A program made the translations under genes and the position numbers. A stretch of 64,000 nucleotides of DNA from NCBI RefSeq assembly GCF_002086815.1, contig NZ_MVID01000003.1, positions 248,001 to 312,000 of the forward strand, in the 5' to 3' direction. Shown piece after piece: positions 54,420-63,377 of the stretch. Origin of the DNA: Mycolicibacterium parafortuitum (GTDB lineage: Bacteria; Actinomycetota; Actinomycetes; Mycobacteriales; Mycobacteriaceae). The notes beneath the pieces were generated by a model. It searched no databases. It was not told the origin of the DNA and saw only the letters and a list, made by a program, of their open reading frames with translations. The first letter of the stretch is position 1, and every line of letters starts with the position of its first letter.

Positions 54420-56266
54420 CGCTGTCCCGGAAGTTGTTGCGGCATGGACAGACCCAGCCCCCGCAGGAGCGGCGCGGCCGAGTTGGCCACGTCGGCCGCG
54501 GTAATGGTCATCAGCTCGTCGTCGGTGAAGTCCTCGGAGTCCGAGTGATCGAGCCGGTATTCGCGCTCCTCCTCGGAGCGTTCGACGAGGTTACGCACGA
54601 AGCGGCCGTTGCCCGCGATGTCGAGGCTGCGGCGGGTCACCCCGTTGGCATCCGGGGTGGTGGCCTGCGCCAGATACTCGAACAGCCGCTCCATGTCCGC
54701 GCGGGCGGCGTCCTCGAAGCGCGAGTCGCGCTTCTCGGCCATGCGCGTGGCGATCTCGACGAGCTCCTGGCCTGAGTAGGACGGGAAGTCGATGCTGCGG
54801 GTGAAGCGGGATCGCAGACCTTCGTTGGTGTCGAGGAAGTTGTCGAGGTCCTTGCGGTAGCCGGCGACGATCACGACCAGGCGGTCGCGGTCGTTCTCCA
54901 TCCGGGCCAGCAGCGTGTCGATCGCGACCAGCCCGAAGTCGTTCTTGGCACCGGTGGACACCAGGGCGTACGCCTCGTCGAGGAACAGCACGCCGTCGAG
55001 CGCGCTGTCGATGATCGCGTTGGTCTTGGCCTCGGTCTCACCGATGTGCTGACCGATCAGGTCGGCGCGATGCACCTCGCGGACCGTCTCCTTCTTCAGC
55101 AGCCCGAGCCCGCAGTAGATCTTGGCAACGACGCGCGCGATGGTCGTCTTACCCGTTCCGGGTGGGCCCGCGAACACGAGGTGGTTGGTCCGCTGCGCGA
55201 CCGCCAGTCCGCGCTCCTGGCGCCGGATCGACATCGCCACCGAGCTTTTCAGCCGGGCGACCTGGTATTTGACCTCGTCGAGGCCGATGAACTCGGCCAG
55301 CTCGGCCTCGGCTTCGATGAGCAGATGGGCCTTGCGATCCTTGGCGCCCGGATCGACGAAGTCGGCCTCGCCGGGCTCGGTCTCCGGATCCCACGGGTTG
55401 CTGCGCGCGTCGATACGGGCCGCCGTGGTGGTCGGGACGCCGAAACTGGTGTCCAGCAACGCCTCTTCGATCTCGGTGTGCTCCGGGTTGGCCGCATACA
55501 GCGCCTGCAGATGCTCCTGGGCTTCGTCGACCTCCCCTTGGGCGCGTAACGCCAGCGCCTTGACCAGCGCGCCGTCGACGGCGGCGACGGCGACGGGGCC
55601 GTCCGGGCGGTCCAGGTGCGACAGCGCCGGGGCGAACATGCCGAGCCGGGCCAGCGCGATCCCGAGGGTGATCCGGGCGGCGTGCGCCGCGGTGTCCTCG
55701 AGGCTGTGGTCGGTCACCAGCGGGGTCAGCATCCGCACCACGTCGGACCAGCGGGCGGTGCGCTGGTACATCGCGACGCGCACCCAGCGCGCGTCGAACC
55801 AGTCGGGGCGGCGCTGCAGCAGCGCGCCGACGAGTTCGTCGGCCTCTTCGTGGCGGGCGTCGTCGGTCAGGCAGGCCGCGTAGGCCAGTGCGAAGTCGTC
55901 GCGGGTGGTGGCCCGGAACTGCAGATACAGCCCGCTGTCGTAGTGGAAGCCGAGAGCTCCCGGGGTCAGGTCGAGGTGGCGCTGCAGTACGCCCGCGGTC
56001 GCGGCGGAGGTTTGCCAGATCTTCTCGACGACCTGCGGGGTGACCTCACCGGCGGCGGCCAGCCCGGTCCACGCGTCGCTCTGGTCGTGGGCGATGCGCG
56101 TCAGCGCGGCGAATCCGGACCGGGCCGCGCTCAGATCCGCGGGGCGCCTGCGGTCGTGGACGGACAGTCCCAACGCTCGGCAGCAGGCCGCGAAACGGCT
56201 GACCACGTCCTGGTCGACGCGAGAGGTCCCCGTCGGGGCCGCGAGCGTGTCACTTCCAATGTCCAT
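54416..56266 (-). CDS. eccA3: ESX-3 cytosolic AAA+ ATPase EccA3
   Basis: A 616-residue CbxX/CfqX-type AAA+ protein. Residues 1 to about 280 form TPR-like helices; the C-terminal ATPase has GPPGTGKTT (Walker A), LFLDEAYAL (Walker B) and an arginine-finger region in GLRSRFTRSIDFPSY. EccA is thought to dissociate EspG from PE-PPE substrates and assist secretion. It is the first gene of the esx-3 operon, with a dyad-rich promoter region 65-116 bases upstream. Confidence 0.96.
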   Translation of the reverse strand: MDIGSDTLAAPTGTSRVDQDVVSRFAACCRALGLSVHDRRRPADLSAARSGFAALTRIAHDQSDAWTGLAAAGEVTPQVVEKIWQTSAATAGVLQRHLDLTPGALGFHYDSGLYLQFRATTRDDFALAYAACLTDDARHEEADELVGALLQRRPDWFDARWVRVAMYQRTARWSDVVRMLTPLVTDHSLEDTAAHAARITLGIALARLGMFAPALSHLDRPDGPVAVAAVDGALVKALALRAQGEVDEAQEHLQALYAANPEHTEIEEALLDTSFGVPTTTAARIDARSNPWDPETEPGEADFVDPGAKDRKAHLLIEAEAELAEFIGLDEVKYQVARLKSSVAMSIRRQERGLAVAQRTNHLVFAGPPGTGKTTIARVVAKIYCGLGLLKKETVREVHRADLIGQHIGETEAKTNAIIDSALDGVLFLDEAYALVSTGAKNDFGLVAIDTLLARMENDRDRLVVIVAGYRKDLDNFLDTNEGLRSRFTRSIDFPSYSGQELVEIATRMAEKRDSRFEDAARADMERLFEYLAQATTPDANGVTRRSLDIAGNGRFVRNLVERSEEEREYRLDHSDSEDFTDDELMTITAADVANSAAPLLRGLGLSMPQQLPGQR

Positions 56267-56330
56267 GTACTTCCGCGGCGCCGTCGGCGCACCCGCTGCC
56301 GGGCGCCGACGCCGCCATCTCCCTTACGGT

Positions 56331-56382
56331 GCTTATGTATGGCTAAGCTAACTTTGCGGGTGAAAGTTAGCATTGCATAAGC
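56331..56382 (-). promoter_or_regulatory. nested dyad in the esx-3 promoter, probable IdeR-type control site
   Basis: Outer arms GCTTATG (56331-56337) and CATAAGC (56376-56382) enclose the perfect 9-base inverted repeat GCTAACTTT (56347-56355) and AAAGTTAGC (56363-56371). The two inner halves each resemble the CTAACCTAA half of an IdeR box (about 12 of 19 positions on either strand). Esx-3 promoters in mycobacteria are iron-repressed through IdeR, so the location fits. Confidence 0.6.
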
Positions 56383-56434
56383 AAAGTGTCGAGACGCACG
56401 GGTCCGCCTGATCGGCGGTGCGGAAGTGCTCGGC

Positions 56435-57340
56435 TCAGACCAGCGGGCGGCCGGTGCGGATGCGCCGGTCCACATCTTTGAGCAGCACGTTGAACGGGAA
56501 TTGCCGCACGAACCTCGGCGACACCCTGTTCGCGACGCGCAGGCCCGCCATCAGCCGGTCGAACGAGCGCTGCTTGTCCGGCCCCCACGGCAACCGCATC
56601 TCGTCGCGGAACCGCTGCGGCAGGAAGCCGGTGGTGATCAGCAGGGCCAGCTCCTCGTTGCGGCGCTGGATCGGTTTGGGCAGCTGCAGTCCGCGCAGCC
56701 GCGATGCCGCGATCGGGTACAGGTACTCGCGCACGGTGTCGTCGATGTGCACCTTCTCCAGCGAGTCCGCCCAGTACCGGTCGAACGCCGCCCGACTCTC
56801 GGGCCACATGCGCTCGGGCACCTGCAGCATCGTGGCCAGCGCCCTGCCCTGCAGGTAGAGCCGGTCGGCGGCCTGCTCGTCCATCTCGCCGACGAACAGC
56901 CGGTGCACGTCGACGACGCCCTTGTACAGGCACGCGCCGACCCACAACTGCAGGTCCTTGTCGAACGCGTGGTACTTGACCGGGCTCTCGTCGGTGGAGA
57001 ACACCTGCCGGTGCGCACCGTTGACCGCGCGGCGGAAGTGAAGCTGCTGTTCGGGAGTGCCGTTGGTGGACACCGCGAGATAGGTGAACGTGGTGCGGGC
57101 CCGCTTGATCGGGTGACGGTCCACCCGTCCGCTCTCGACGCGGCTCTCCAGCACGCCGTAGCCGACCTCCGGGCGGGCCAGCTGCATGATGACGTTCGCC
57201 GGGCCGGCGAGCAGCCCCAGGCCGAGCATGCCGTCGTCCTCGTGGCGGCGCGCGCGTGCGTGCGGCGGTACCGCGACCACCTCGTCGATCGGGCGTTCCA
57301 CCACGGGCAGCGGCGCTTCGACCGGCTCGTACAGCGTCAT
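56435..57340 (-). CDS. oxygenase MpaB/DUF2236-family protein
   Basis: A 301-residue protein of the MpaB-type latex-clearing/ER-bound oxygenase family. Visible features are the GPANVIMQLARPEVGYGV segment, HPIKRARTTFTYL, VNGAHRQV, the W-G-C-Y region LWVGACLYKGVVDVHRLF and the RRRN-type end. The family binds haem-like or iron cofactor through conserved His and Arg and acts on hydrophobic substrates; actual activity here is untested. The strong GAGGAGGAG ribosome-binding site precedes ATG 57340. It corresponds to Rv0276, divergent from a TetR gene as in M. tuberculosis. Confidence 0.88.
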   Translation of the reverse strand: MTLYEPVEAPLPVVERPIDEVVAVPPHARARRHEDDGMLGLGLLAGPANVIMQLARPEVGYGVLESRVESGRVDRHPIKRARTTFTYLAVSTNGTPEQQLHFRRAVNGAHRQVFSTDESPVKYHAFDKDLQLWVGACLYKGVVDVHRLFVGEMDEQAADRLYLQGRALATMLQVPERMWPESRAAFDRYWADSLEKVHIDDTVREYLYPIAASRLRGLQLPKPIQRRNEELALLITTGFLPQRFRDEMRLPWGPDKQRSFDRLMAGLRVANRVSPRFVRQFPFNVLLKDVDRRIRTGRPLV

Positions 57341-57448
57341 CAGGGGGCTCCTCCTCGGCGACAGTGCCGTGCCGCGCTGCGCGCGACCGTGTCAAAACTG
57401 CGAACGTGTGTTTCCTGATATTGCTCCGGCCCGTGGCAGGGTGTCAAT

Positions 57449-58078
57449 ATGGGATCCATGGGCCAGGTCCGTCCGTATCGCGGGGTGGACGCTCGGCAGA
57501 GGATCGCCGAGCGGCGCCGTCGTCTGCTCGAAGCCGGACTCGACCTGCTCGGCGGCGAGCACACCCCGGCCGACCTGACGGTCCGCGCGATCTGCGCACA
57601 GTCCGGCCTGGCCGCCAGGTACTTCTACGAGAGCTTCTCCGACAAGGACGTCTTCGTCGGCGCGGTCTTCGACTGGGTGATCTCCGACATCGCCGCGACC
57701 ACCCAGGCCGCCGTCGCGGCCGCTCCGGCCCGCGAGCAGAGCCGGCAGGGCATGGCCAACATCGTGCGCACCATCGGCGAGGACGTCCGGGTGGGCCGGC
57801 TGCTGTTCAGCGTGCGCCTCGACAACCCCGTAGTGGTGCGCAAACGCGCCGAATCCGGGGCGCTGTTCGCGCTGCTGTCGGGCCAGCACGCGGGTTCGGC
57901 GCTGCGACTGGAACAGAACGACCGGATCAAGGCTGCCGCACATTTCGTCGTCGGCGGGGTCGCCCAGACCCTCAGCGCATGGCTGGCCGGCGACCTGACG
58001 TTCACCCCGGAACAACTCGCCGCGCACCTCGGCGCGATGATCGACCAGCTCGCCGACCCGGCGCTGTACCGGGATTAA
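57449..58078 (+). CDS. TetR-family regulator, Rv0275c type
   Basis: A 209-residue regulator. The helix-turn-helix covers RRRLLEAGLDLLGG, LTVRAICAQSGLAARYFYESFSDKD, a clear TetR pattern with YFYE in place of the common YYHF. The C-terminal domain is helical. An inverted repeat ATATTG (57418-57423) and CAATAT (57445-57450) overlaps the start codon and may be its operator. It probably controls the divergent MpaB gene and perhaps the nearby hydrolase-fadE6 operon. The 3' end overlaps the VOC gene by 4 bases. Confidence 0.9.
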   Translation: MGSMGQVRPYRGVDARQRIAERRRRLLEAGLDLLGGEHTPADLTVRAICAQSGLAARYFYESFSDKDVFVGAVFDWVISDIAATTQAAVAAAPAREQSRQGMANIVRTIGEDVRVGRLLFSVRLDNPVVVRKRAESGALFALLSGQHAGSALRLEQNDRIKAAAHFVVGGVAQTLSAWLAGDLTFTPEQLAAHLGAMIDQLADPALYRD

Positions 58079-58650
58079 CCCGAGACCGGCACCCGGCGCT
58101 CAGCCGCGGTCTTGGGCACCGTCGTGGTGTCGGCCTCGCCGAACTCCTTGGTCCAGCAGGCGAATTCCAGCGTGATCCCGTCCGGGTCGAGGAAGTAGAA
58201 GGACCGCACGTACACGCCGGGATGCACGGTCGCCGAGACCTGCGCCGGGCTCTCGTCGTGGTTGAGGACGGGCCCGACGCGCACCCCTTTGGCCTTGAGA
58301 CGCTGCCGGTACTCGTCGAACTTGTCCGCGGGCACGTGGAACGCCAGATGGTTCATCGTGCTGACCGCCGACACGATGTCCCCGATGCCGGGGATGGCCT
58401 CCGGCGACGAGATGCCGGGCACGCGGTCGGGCGCGTCGGCGAACCAGAAGAACGCCACACAGTCGCCGTTGCCGGCGTCGAAGAAGAAGTGCTGCCCCAT
58501 GCCGCCGGGCAGATCGAGGGACTTGATCAGCGGCATGCCCAGCACGTTGCTGTAGAAGTCGACCGTGCGCTCCATGTCCGCGCACACCAGCGCGACGTGG
58601 TTGATGCCGCCCAACTCGAATTCGGTGTTGGGATTGTTCGGCTTGATCAT
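58075..58650 (-). CDS. VOC-superfamily (glyoxalase/extradiol dioxygenase-like) protein, Rv0274 type
   Basis: A 191-residue protein with two beta-alpha-beta-beta-beta modules. Candidate metal ligands are His in GINHVALVC, His in MNHLAFHVP and Glu in GITLEFACW, the usual spacing for this superfamily. GQHFFFDAGNGDCVAFFWF forms the central strands when read in two blocks. Activity could be dioxygenase, lyase or isomerase. ATG 58650 gives the family length; an upstream start would add 33 unrelated residues. It diverges from the hydrolase gene at 58752. Confidence 0.88.
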   Translation of the reverse strand: MIKPNNPNTEFELGGINHVALVCADMERTVDFYSNVLGMPLIKSLDLPGGMGQHFFFDAGNGDCVAFFWFADAPDRVPGISSPEAIPGIGDIVSAVSTMNHLAFHVPADKFDEYRQRLKAKGVRVGPVLNHDESPAQVSATVHPGVYVRSFYFLDPDGITLEFACWTKEFGEADTTTVPKTAAERRVPVSG

Positions 58651-58751
58651 CGACGCGCCTTCCGCAGAAACTCCACCCACCGACGCCGTTCTGAATCTAA
58701 CATCAGGCTCAGCTTCTCCAACGCCGAACGCCCGCCGGAGGCTGGACATTC

Positions 58752-59888
58752 ATGAGCCGCACCACCGCTGTCCAGGCTCCTGGTGTCACGCGGGAATTCG
58801 TCGGGCTCGACTCCACCACCGCGCGGCGCGCGGGCTCGGGCGGGCATCCGTGCCAGGGCCTCTATCACCGCGGGATGGGCCGCAAACCCAAGGTCGCGAT
58901 CATCGCGACGCACTATCAGATCGACTTCTCCGAACATTATCTGGCCGACTACATGGCCACCCGCGGGATCGGGTTCCTCGGCTGGAACACCCGTTTCCGC
59001 GGTTTCGAGAGCAGTTTCCTGCTCGACCACGCGCTGGTCGACATCGGTGTCGGTGTGCGCTGGCTGCGTGAGGTCCAGGGCATCGAAACCGTGATCCTGC
59101 TGGGCAATTCGGGGGGCGGTTCGTTGATGGCGGCATACCAGGCCAACGCCGTCGCCAACCATGTCACCCCGATGGACGGGATGCGCCCCGCCGCCGGACT
59201 CGACGATCTCCCACCTGCCGACGGCTACGTCGCCAGCGCCGCGCACCCCGGCCGTCCCGATGTGCTGACCGCGTGGATGGATGCGTCGGTCATCGACGAA
59301 AACGACGCGGTGGCAACCGATCCCGATCTGGACCTGTTCAACGACCGCAACGGTCCGAGTTTCGACGCCGAGTTCGTCGCCCGCTACCGGGCCGCGCAGG
59401 TGGCCCGCAACGACGCGATCACCGACTGGGCCGAGGCCGAACTCACCAGGGTGCGCGCCGCGGGCTTCTCCGACCGCCCGTTCACCGTGATGCGCACCTG
59501 GGCCGACCCCCGGATGGTGGACCCGGCGCTGGAGCCGACGAAACGCCAGCCCAACATGTGCTACGCCGGCGTGCCCGCCAAGGCAAACCGGTCCACCCAC
59601 GGCATCGCCGCGGCGTGCACGCTGCGCAACTGGCTCGGCATGTGGAGCCTGCGCTACGCCCAGACCCGGGCCGAACCCCATCTGGCCCTGATCGACTGTC
59701 CCGCGCTGGTCATCAACGCCGAACAGGACACCGGCGTCTACCCGTCGGACGCCCGGCGCATCTTCGACGCGCTGGCCGGCCAGGACAAGACTCTGTGCTC
59801 GAAGGACACCGACCACTACTTCACCACGCCGGGCGCACGCTCCGACAAGGCCGATACCATCGCCAAGTGGATCGCACGCCGCTGGTGA
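58752..59888 (+). CDS. alpha/beta hydrolase-fold protein, Rv0272c type
   Basis: A 378-residue protein. The nucleophile elbow is [15 protein letters not shown], preceded by a strand AIIATHYQIDFSEHY and ending with DCPALVINAEQDTGVYPSDARR and a His in KDTDHYF, giving a plausible Ser-Asp-His triad. No signal peptide is seen. It is the first gene of a run with the dehydrogenase (4-base GTGA overlap) and fadE6, suggesting a catabolic pathway for an acyl or ester substrate. A GGAGG-like element lies 10 bases upstream of the ATG. Confidence 0.85.
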   Translation: MSRTTAVQAPGVTREFVGLDSTTARRAGSGGHPCQGLYHRGMGRKPKVAIIATHYQIDFSEHYLADYMATRGIGFLGWNTRFRGFESSFLLDHALVDIGVGVRWLREVQGIETVILLGNSGGGSLMAAYQANAVANHVTPMDGMRPAAGLDDLPPADGYVASAAHPGRPDVLTAWMDASVIDENDAVATDPDLDLFNDRNGPSFDAEFVARYRAAQVARNDAITDWAEAELTRVRAAGFSDRPFTVMRTWADPRMVDPALEPTKRQPNMCYAGVPAKANRSTHGIAAACTLRNWLGMWSLRYAQTRAEPHLALIDCPALVINAEQDTGVYPSDARRIFDALAGQDKTLCSKDTDHYFTTPGARSDKADTIAKWIARRW

Positions 59889-60832
59889 GAGTTCTCGCGC
59901 ACTTCGTCCCGGGCGCGAAAGTCACCGATTTCCTTTCCCCGCACACGGATTGGCTCGACATCACCTACTGCGCCGAGGACGACGACGAGACGTTCTACCG
60001 CGCACTGCCCGAAGTCGACGTCATCTGGCATGTGCTGCGCCCGATTTCGGGTGACGATCTGGCCAGGGCCGCACGGCTGCGGTTGGTGCACAAGCTCGGC
60101 GCCGGCGTCAACACCATCGACGTCGACACCGCGACAGCCCGCGGCATCGCGGTGGCCAACATGCCCGGCGCGAACGCGCCGTCGGTCGCCGAGGGCACCC
60201 TGCTGCTGATGCTCGCCGCGCTGCGCCGGCTGCCCGCCCTCGACCGCGCCACCCGCGAGGGCCGGGGCTGGCCGTCGGACCCGACGCTCGGCGAGACGGT
60301 CCGCGACATCGGCGGCTGCACCGTCGGGCTCGTCGGCTACGGCAACATCGCCAAGCAGGTGGAACGCATCCTGCTCGCGATGGGCGCCGACGTGCTGCAC
60401 ACCAGTACGCGCGACGACGGGTTGCCGACCTGGCGCCGGTTGCCCGACCTGCTCGCCGGCAGCGACATCGTGTCACTGCACCTGCCACTGACCGACGCGA
60501 CCGCGGGACTGCTCGGCCGGGATGCGCTGGCCGTCATGAAACCCGATGCGGTGCTGGTCAATACGTCCCGGGGCCCGATCGTCGACGAAGCGGCGCTGGT
60601 CGACGCGCTGCGCGGCGGCCGGCTGGCCGCCGCCGGCCTCGACGTATTCGCCACCGAACCCGTCCCGGCCGGCGACCCGCTGCTGGCGCTGCCCAACGTG
60701 GTGCTGACACCGCATGTCACCTGGTACACCGCCGATACGATGCGCCGCTACCTGGAATTCGCCGTCGACAACTGCGAACGGCTTCGTGACGGACGAGACC
60801 TCGCCCACGTGGTGAACGGCATCCACGGGTAA
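59885..60832 (+). CDS. D-isomer-specific 2-hydroxyacid dehydrogenase
   Basis: A 315-residue NAD-dependent dehydrogenase of the SerA/glycerate dehydrogenase class. The N-terminal catalytic lobe has LVHKLGAGVNTIDVD; the Rossmann motif is GLVGYGNIAKQVE; the Arg motif is VNTSRGPIVDEAAL; Glu is in DVFATEPVPAGDPL; and His is in VVLTPHVTWYT. It interconverts a 2-oxo acid and its D-2-hydroxy acid. There is no ACT domain, so it is not full-length SerA. GTG 59885 overlaps the hydrolase stop. Confidence 0.9.
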   Translation: MRVLAHFVPGAKVTDFLSPHTDWLDITYCAEDDDETFYRALPEVDVIWHVLRPISGDDLARAARLRLVHKLGAGVNTIDVDTATARGIAVANMPGANAPSVAEGTLLLMLAALRRLPALDRATREGRGWPSDPTLGETVRDIGGCTVGLVGYGNIAKQVERILLAMGADVLHTSTRDDGLPTWRRLPDLLAGSDIVSLHLPLTDATAGLLGRDALAVMKPDAVLVNTSRGPIVDEAALVDALRGGRLAAAGLDVFATEPVPAGDPLLALPNVVLTPHVTWYTADTMRRYLEFAVDNCERLRDGRDLAHVVNGIHG

Positions 60833-60888
60833 CGTCGGTCCCGACCAACCGGTTGGGGCCAGTCACGACGACGTGAAGAGGTGCAGCT

Positions 60889-63072
60889 ATGCCCATCGCG
60901 ATCTCCGAAGAGCACAACGACCTCGCCGATTCGGTGCGCGCGTTCGTCGCGCGGGTGGCCCCGTCTGAGGTGCTCCACGACGCGCTGGAAACGCCGATCC
61001 CGAATCCGCCGCCGTACTGGAAGCCCGCCGCCGAGCAGGGCCTGCACGGCGTGCACCTCGCCGAGCCGGTCGGCGGTCAGGGTTTCGGAATCCTCGAATT
61101 GGCCATCGTCGTCGCAGAATTCGGGTACGGCGCGGTGCCGGGCCCGTTCGTCCCGTCGGTGATCGCGAGCGCGCTGATCGCCGCTCACGATCCGACCGCC
61201 GAGGTGCTGACCGGGCTGGCGGCCGGGGACGTCATCGCCGCCTATGCGATCGACTCCGGCCTGACCGCCACCCGGCAGGGGGACCGGCTGGTGATCCGCG
61301 GCGAGGTGCGCGCTGTGCCCGCCGCCGCGCAGGCGTCACTGCTGGTGCTGCCGGTGGCGATCGACTCCGGCGAGGAGTGGGTGCTCCTCGACGCCGACCG
61401 GCTCGAGGTCGAGCCGGTCGCCAGTGTCGACCCGCTGCGTCCCGTCGCCCACGTGCGCGCCAACGCCGTCGAGGTCGGCGACGACAGGGTGCTGAGCAAC
61501 CTGAGCCGGGCGCACGCCCGCGCGCTGATGTCGACGCTGCTGTCCGCCGAGGCCGTCGGCGTCGCCCGCTGGGCCACCGACACCGCCGCGGCCTACGCCA
61601 AGATCCGCGAGCAGTTCGGCCGGCCCATCGGCCAGTTCCAGGCCGTGAAACACAAGTGCGCCAACATGATCGCCGAGACCGAGCGGGCGACCGCCGCCGT
61701 GTGGGACGCCGCCCGGGCACTCGATGAAGCCCCGGATGCAGACGCCGCGTTCGAATTCGCCGCCGCCGTGGCCGCCACCCTGGCGCCCGCGGCCGCACAG
61801 CACACCACCCAGGACTGCATCCAGGTGCACGGCGGTATCGGGTTCACCTGGGAGCACGACACCAACGTCTACTACCGCCGCGCGCTGGTGCTGGTCGCGT
61901 CGTTCGGCCGCGCGGCGGAGTACCCGCAGCGCGTCGTGGACCTCGCCACCTCGACCGGTATGCGCGCACTGAACATCGACCTCGACCCCGACACCGAGAA
62001 GCTGCGGTCCGAGATCCGCGCCGAAGTGGCCGCGCTGAAAGAGGTTCCGCGCGAACAGCGTGCCGCCGTGATCGCCGAGGGCGGCTGGGTCGCGCCGCAC
62101 CTGCCCACGCCGTGGGGTCGCGCCGCGAGCCCCGTCGAGCAGATCATCATCGCGCAGGAGTTCTCCGAAGGGCGGGTCAAGCGGCCCCAGATGGGGATCG
62201 CCGCGTGGATCATCCCGTCGATCGTCGCGTTCGGCACCGACGATCAGCAGCAGCGTTTCCTGCCGCCGACCTTCCGCGGCGAGATGATCTGGTGCCAGCT
62301 GTTCTCCGAGCCGGGCGCCGGATCCGACCTGGCGAGCCTGACCACCAAGGCCACCAAGGTCGACGGCGGCTGGCGGATCACCGGCCAGAAGATCTGGACC
62401 ACGGGTGCGCAGTACTCGCAGTGGGGCGCGCTGCTGGCACGGACGAACCCGAGCGCCCCGAAGCACCAGGGCATCACGTACTTCCTGCTCGACATGACCA
62501 GTCCCGGGGTGGAGGTCAAGCCGCTGCGGGAGCTCACCGGGCACGCGATGTTCAACACCGTGTTCATCGACGACGTGTTCGTCCCCGACGATCTGGTCCT
62601 CGGCGACGTCGACCGCGGCTGGGAGGTCAGCCGCAACACACTGACCAACGAGCGGGTGTCGCTCGGCAGCAGCGAGCCGGCGTTCCTGCCGAGTCTGGAC
62701 AGGTTCGTCGAGTTCCTCCGCGACGGCCATTTCGACCAGGTCGCCCAGCACCACGCGGGCACCCTGATCGCCGAAGGGCACGCCGCCAAGGTGCTCAACA
62801 TGCGGTCGACGCTGCTGACGCTGGCCGGTGGCGACCCGATGCCGGCGGCGGCGATCTCGAAGCTGCTGTCGATGAAGACCGGGCAGGGCTACGCCGAGTT
62901 CGCGGTGTCGTCGTTCGGCACCGACGCCGTCGTCGCGGACACCGACCAGCCGACCGGCCGGTGGGCGCAGTACCTGCTGGCCAGCCGGTCGACCACGATC
63001 TACGGCGGCACCTCCGAGGTGCAGCTCAACATCATCGCCGAGCGACTGCTCGGCCTCCCTCGCGATCCCTAG
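60889..63072 (+). CDS. fadE6: two-domain acyl-CoA dehydrogenase FadE6
   Basis: A 727-residue protein containing two tandem acyl-CoA dehydrogenase units (about residues 1-360 and 365-727), matching the long FadE6 type. The first unit includes REQFGRPIGQFQAVKH and QVHGGIGFTWEHD; the second has FSEPGAGSDLASL, WRITGQKIWTTGA and a C-terminal STTIYGGTSEVQLNIIAERL flavin segment. The enzyme introduces a double bond in an acyl-CoA, with FAD and an electron-transfer flavoprotein. Twin-domain FadEs in mycobacteria often act on sterol-derived or branched CoA esters; the substrate here is unknown. Confidence 0.93.
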   Translation: MPIAISEEHNDLADSVRAFVARVAPSEVLHDALETPIPNPPPYWKPAAEQGLHGVHLAEPVGGQGFGILELAIVVAEFGYGAVPGPFVPSVIASALIAAHDPTAEVLTGLAAGDVIAAYAIDSGLTATRQGDRLVIRGEVRAVPAAAQASLLVLPVAIDSGEEWVLLDADRLEVEPVASVDPLRPVAHVRANAVEVGDDRVLSNLSRAHARALMSTLLSAEAVGVARWATDTAAAYAKIREQFGRPIGQFQAVKHKCANMIAETERATAAVWDAARALDEAPDADAAFEFAAAVAATLAPAAAQHTTQDCIQVHGGIGFTWEHDTNVYYRRALVLVASFGRAAEYPQRVVDLATSTGMRALNIDLDPDTEKLRSEIRAEVAALKEVPREQRAAVIAEGGWVAPHLPTPWGRAASPVEQIIIAQEFSEGRVKRPQMGIAAWIIPSIVAFGTDDQQQRFLPPTFRGEMIWCQLFSEPGAGSDLASLTTKATKVDGGWRITGQKIWTTGAQYSQWGALLARTNPSAPKHQGITYFLLDMTSPGVEVKPLRELTGHAMFNTVFIDDVFVPDDLVLGDVDRGWEVSRNTLTNERVSLGSSEPAFLPSLDRFVEFLRDGHFDQVAQHHAGTLIAEGHAAKVLNMRSTLLTLAGGDPMPAAAISKLLSMKTGQGYAEFAVSSFGTDAVVADTDQPTGRWAQYLLASRSTTIYGGTSEVQLNIIAERLLGLPRDP

Positions 63073-63185
63073 CAGATAAGCCGACCCTGGCGTTTCGGGC
63101 AGTGCCGCGCGGGGCAACCCGTCGACGCGCGCACCGCGCCAAGGAGGGCCCCGGGACCGGGGTCCACGGCAGAAAGAAGACTGCG

Positions 63186-63368
63186 ATGGCACTCGACGAC
63201 GACGACATCGACACCACCCCCGGCGACGGCGGCGAGGGCACCGCCGACGGCGGCAGCAACCCCGAAGGGCACGACGGCGGCGCCGACGGCACCGCGTCCG
63301 GTGAGGGCACCGCCGACGGCGGCAGCAACCCCGAAGGGCACGACGGCGGCGCTGACGGCACCGCCTGA
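63186..63368 (+). CDS. 60-residue acidic tandem-repeat peptide, possible modification substrate
   Basis: A small acidic peptide. Residues 1-15 are a leader-like segment (MALDDDDIDTTPGDG). The rest is two copies of a 23-residue unit, each containing TADGGSNPEGHDGGADGT, identical in sequence between copies. It has no signal peptide, Cys or aromatic residue. The stop codon overlaps a GAGG ribosome-binding site for the JmjC oxygenase, whose GTG lies 9 bases on. The tandem Asn, His and Asp residues in a Gly-rich context are reasonable hydroxylation targets, so a precursor-and-modifier pair is inferred. Similar low-complexity mycobacterial peptides are sometimes annotated BatC without functional evidence. 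Confidence 0.7.
   Translation: MALDDDDIDTTPGDGGEGTADGGSNPEGHDGGADGTASGEGTADGGSNPEGHDGGADGTA
63234..63364 (+). repeat. 69-base tandem repeat, two copies
   Basis: Copies start at 63234 and 63303. Over the shared 62 bases I see only one difference (C/T near 63353, silent). The period encodes 23 residues of the small peptide. The near identity at the DNA level indicates recent duplication or ongoing homogenisation. Confidence 0.9.
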
Positions 63369-63377
63369 GGTTCCGCC

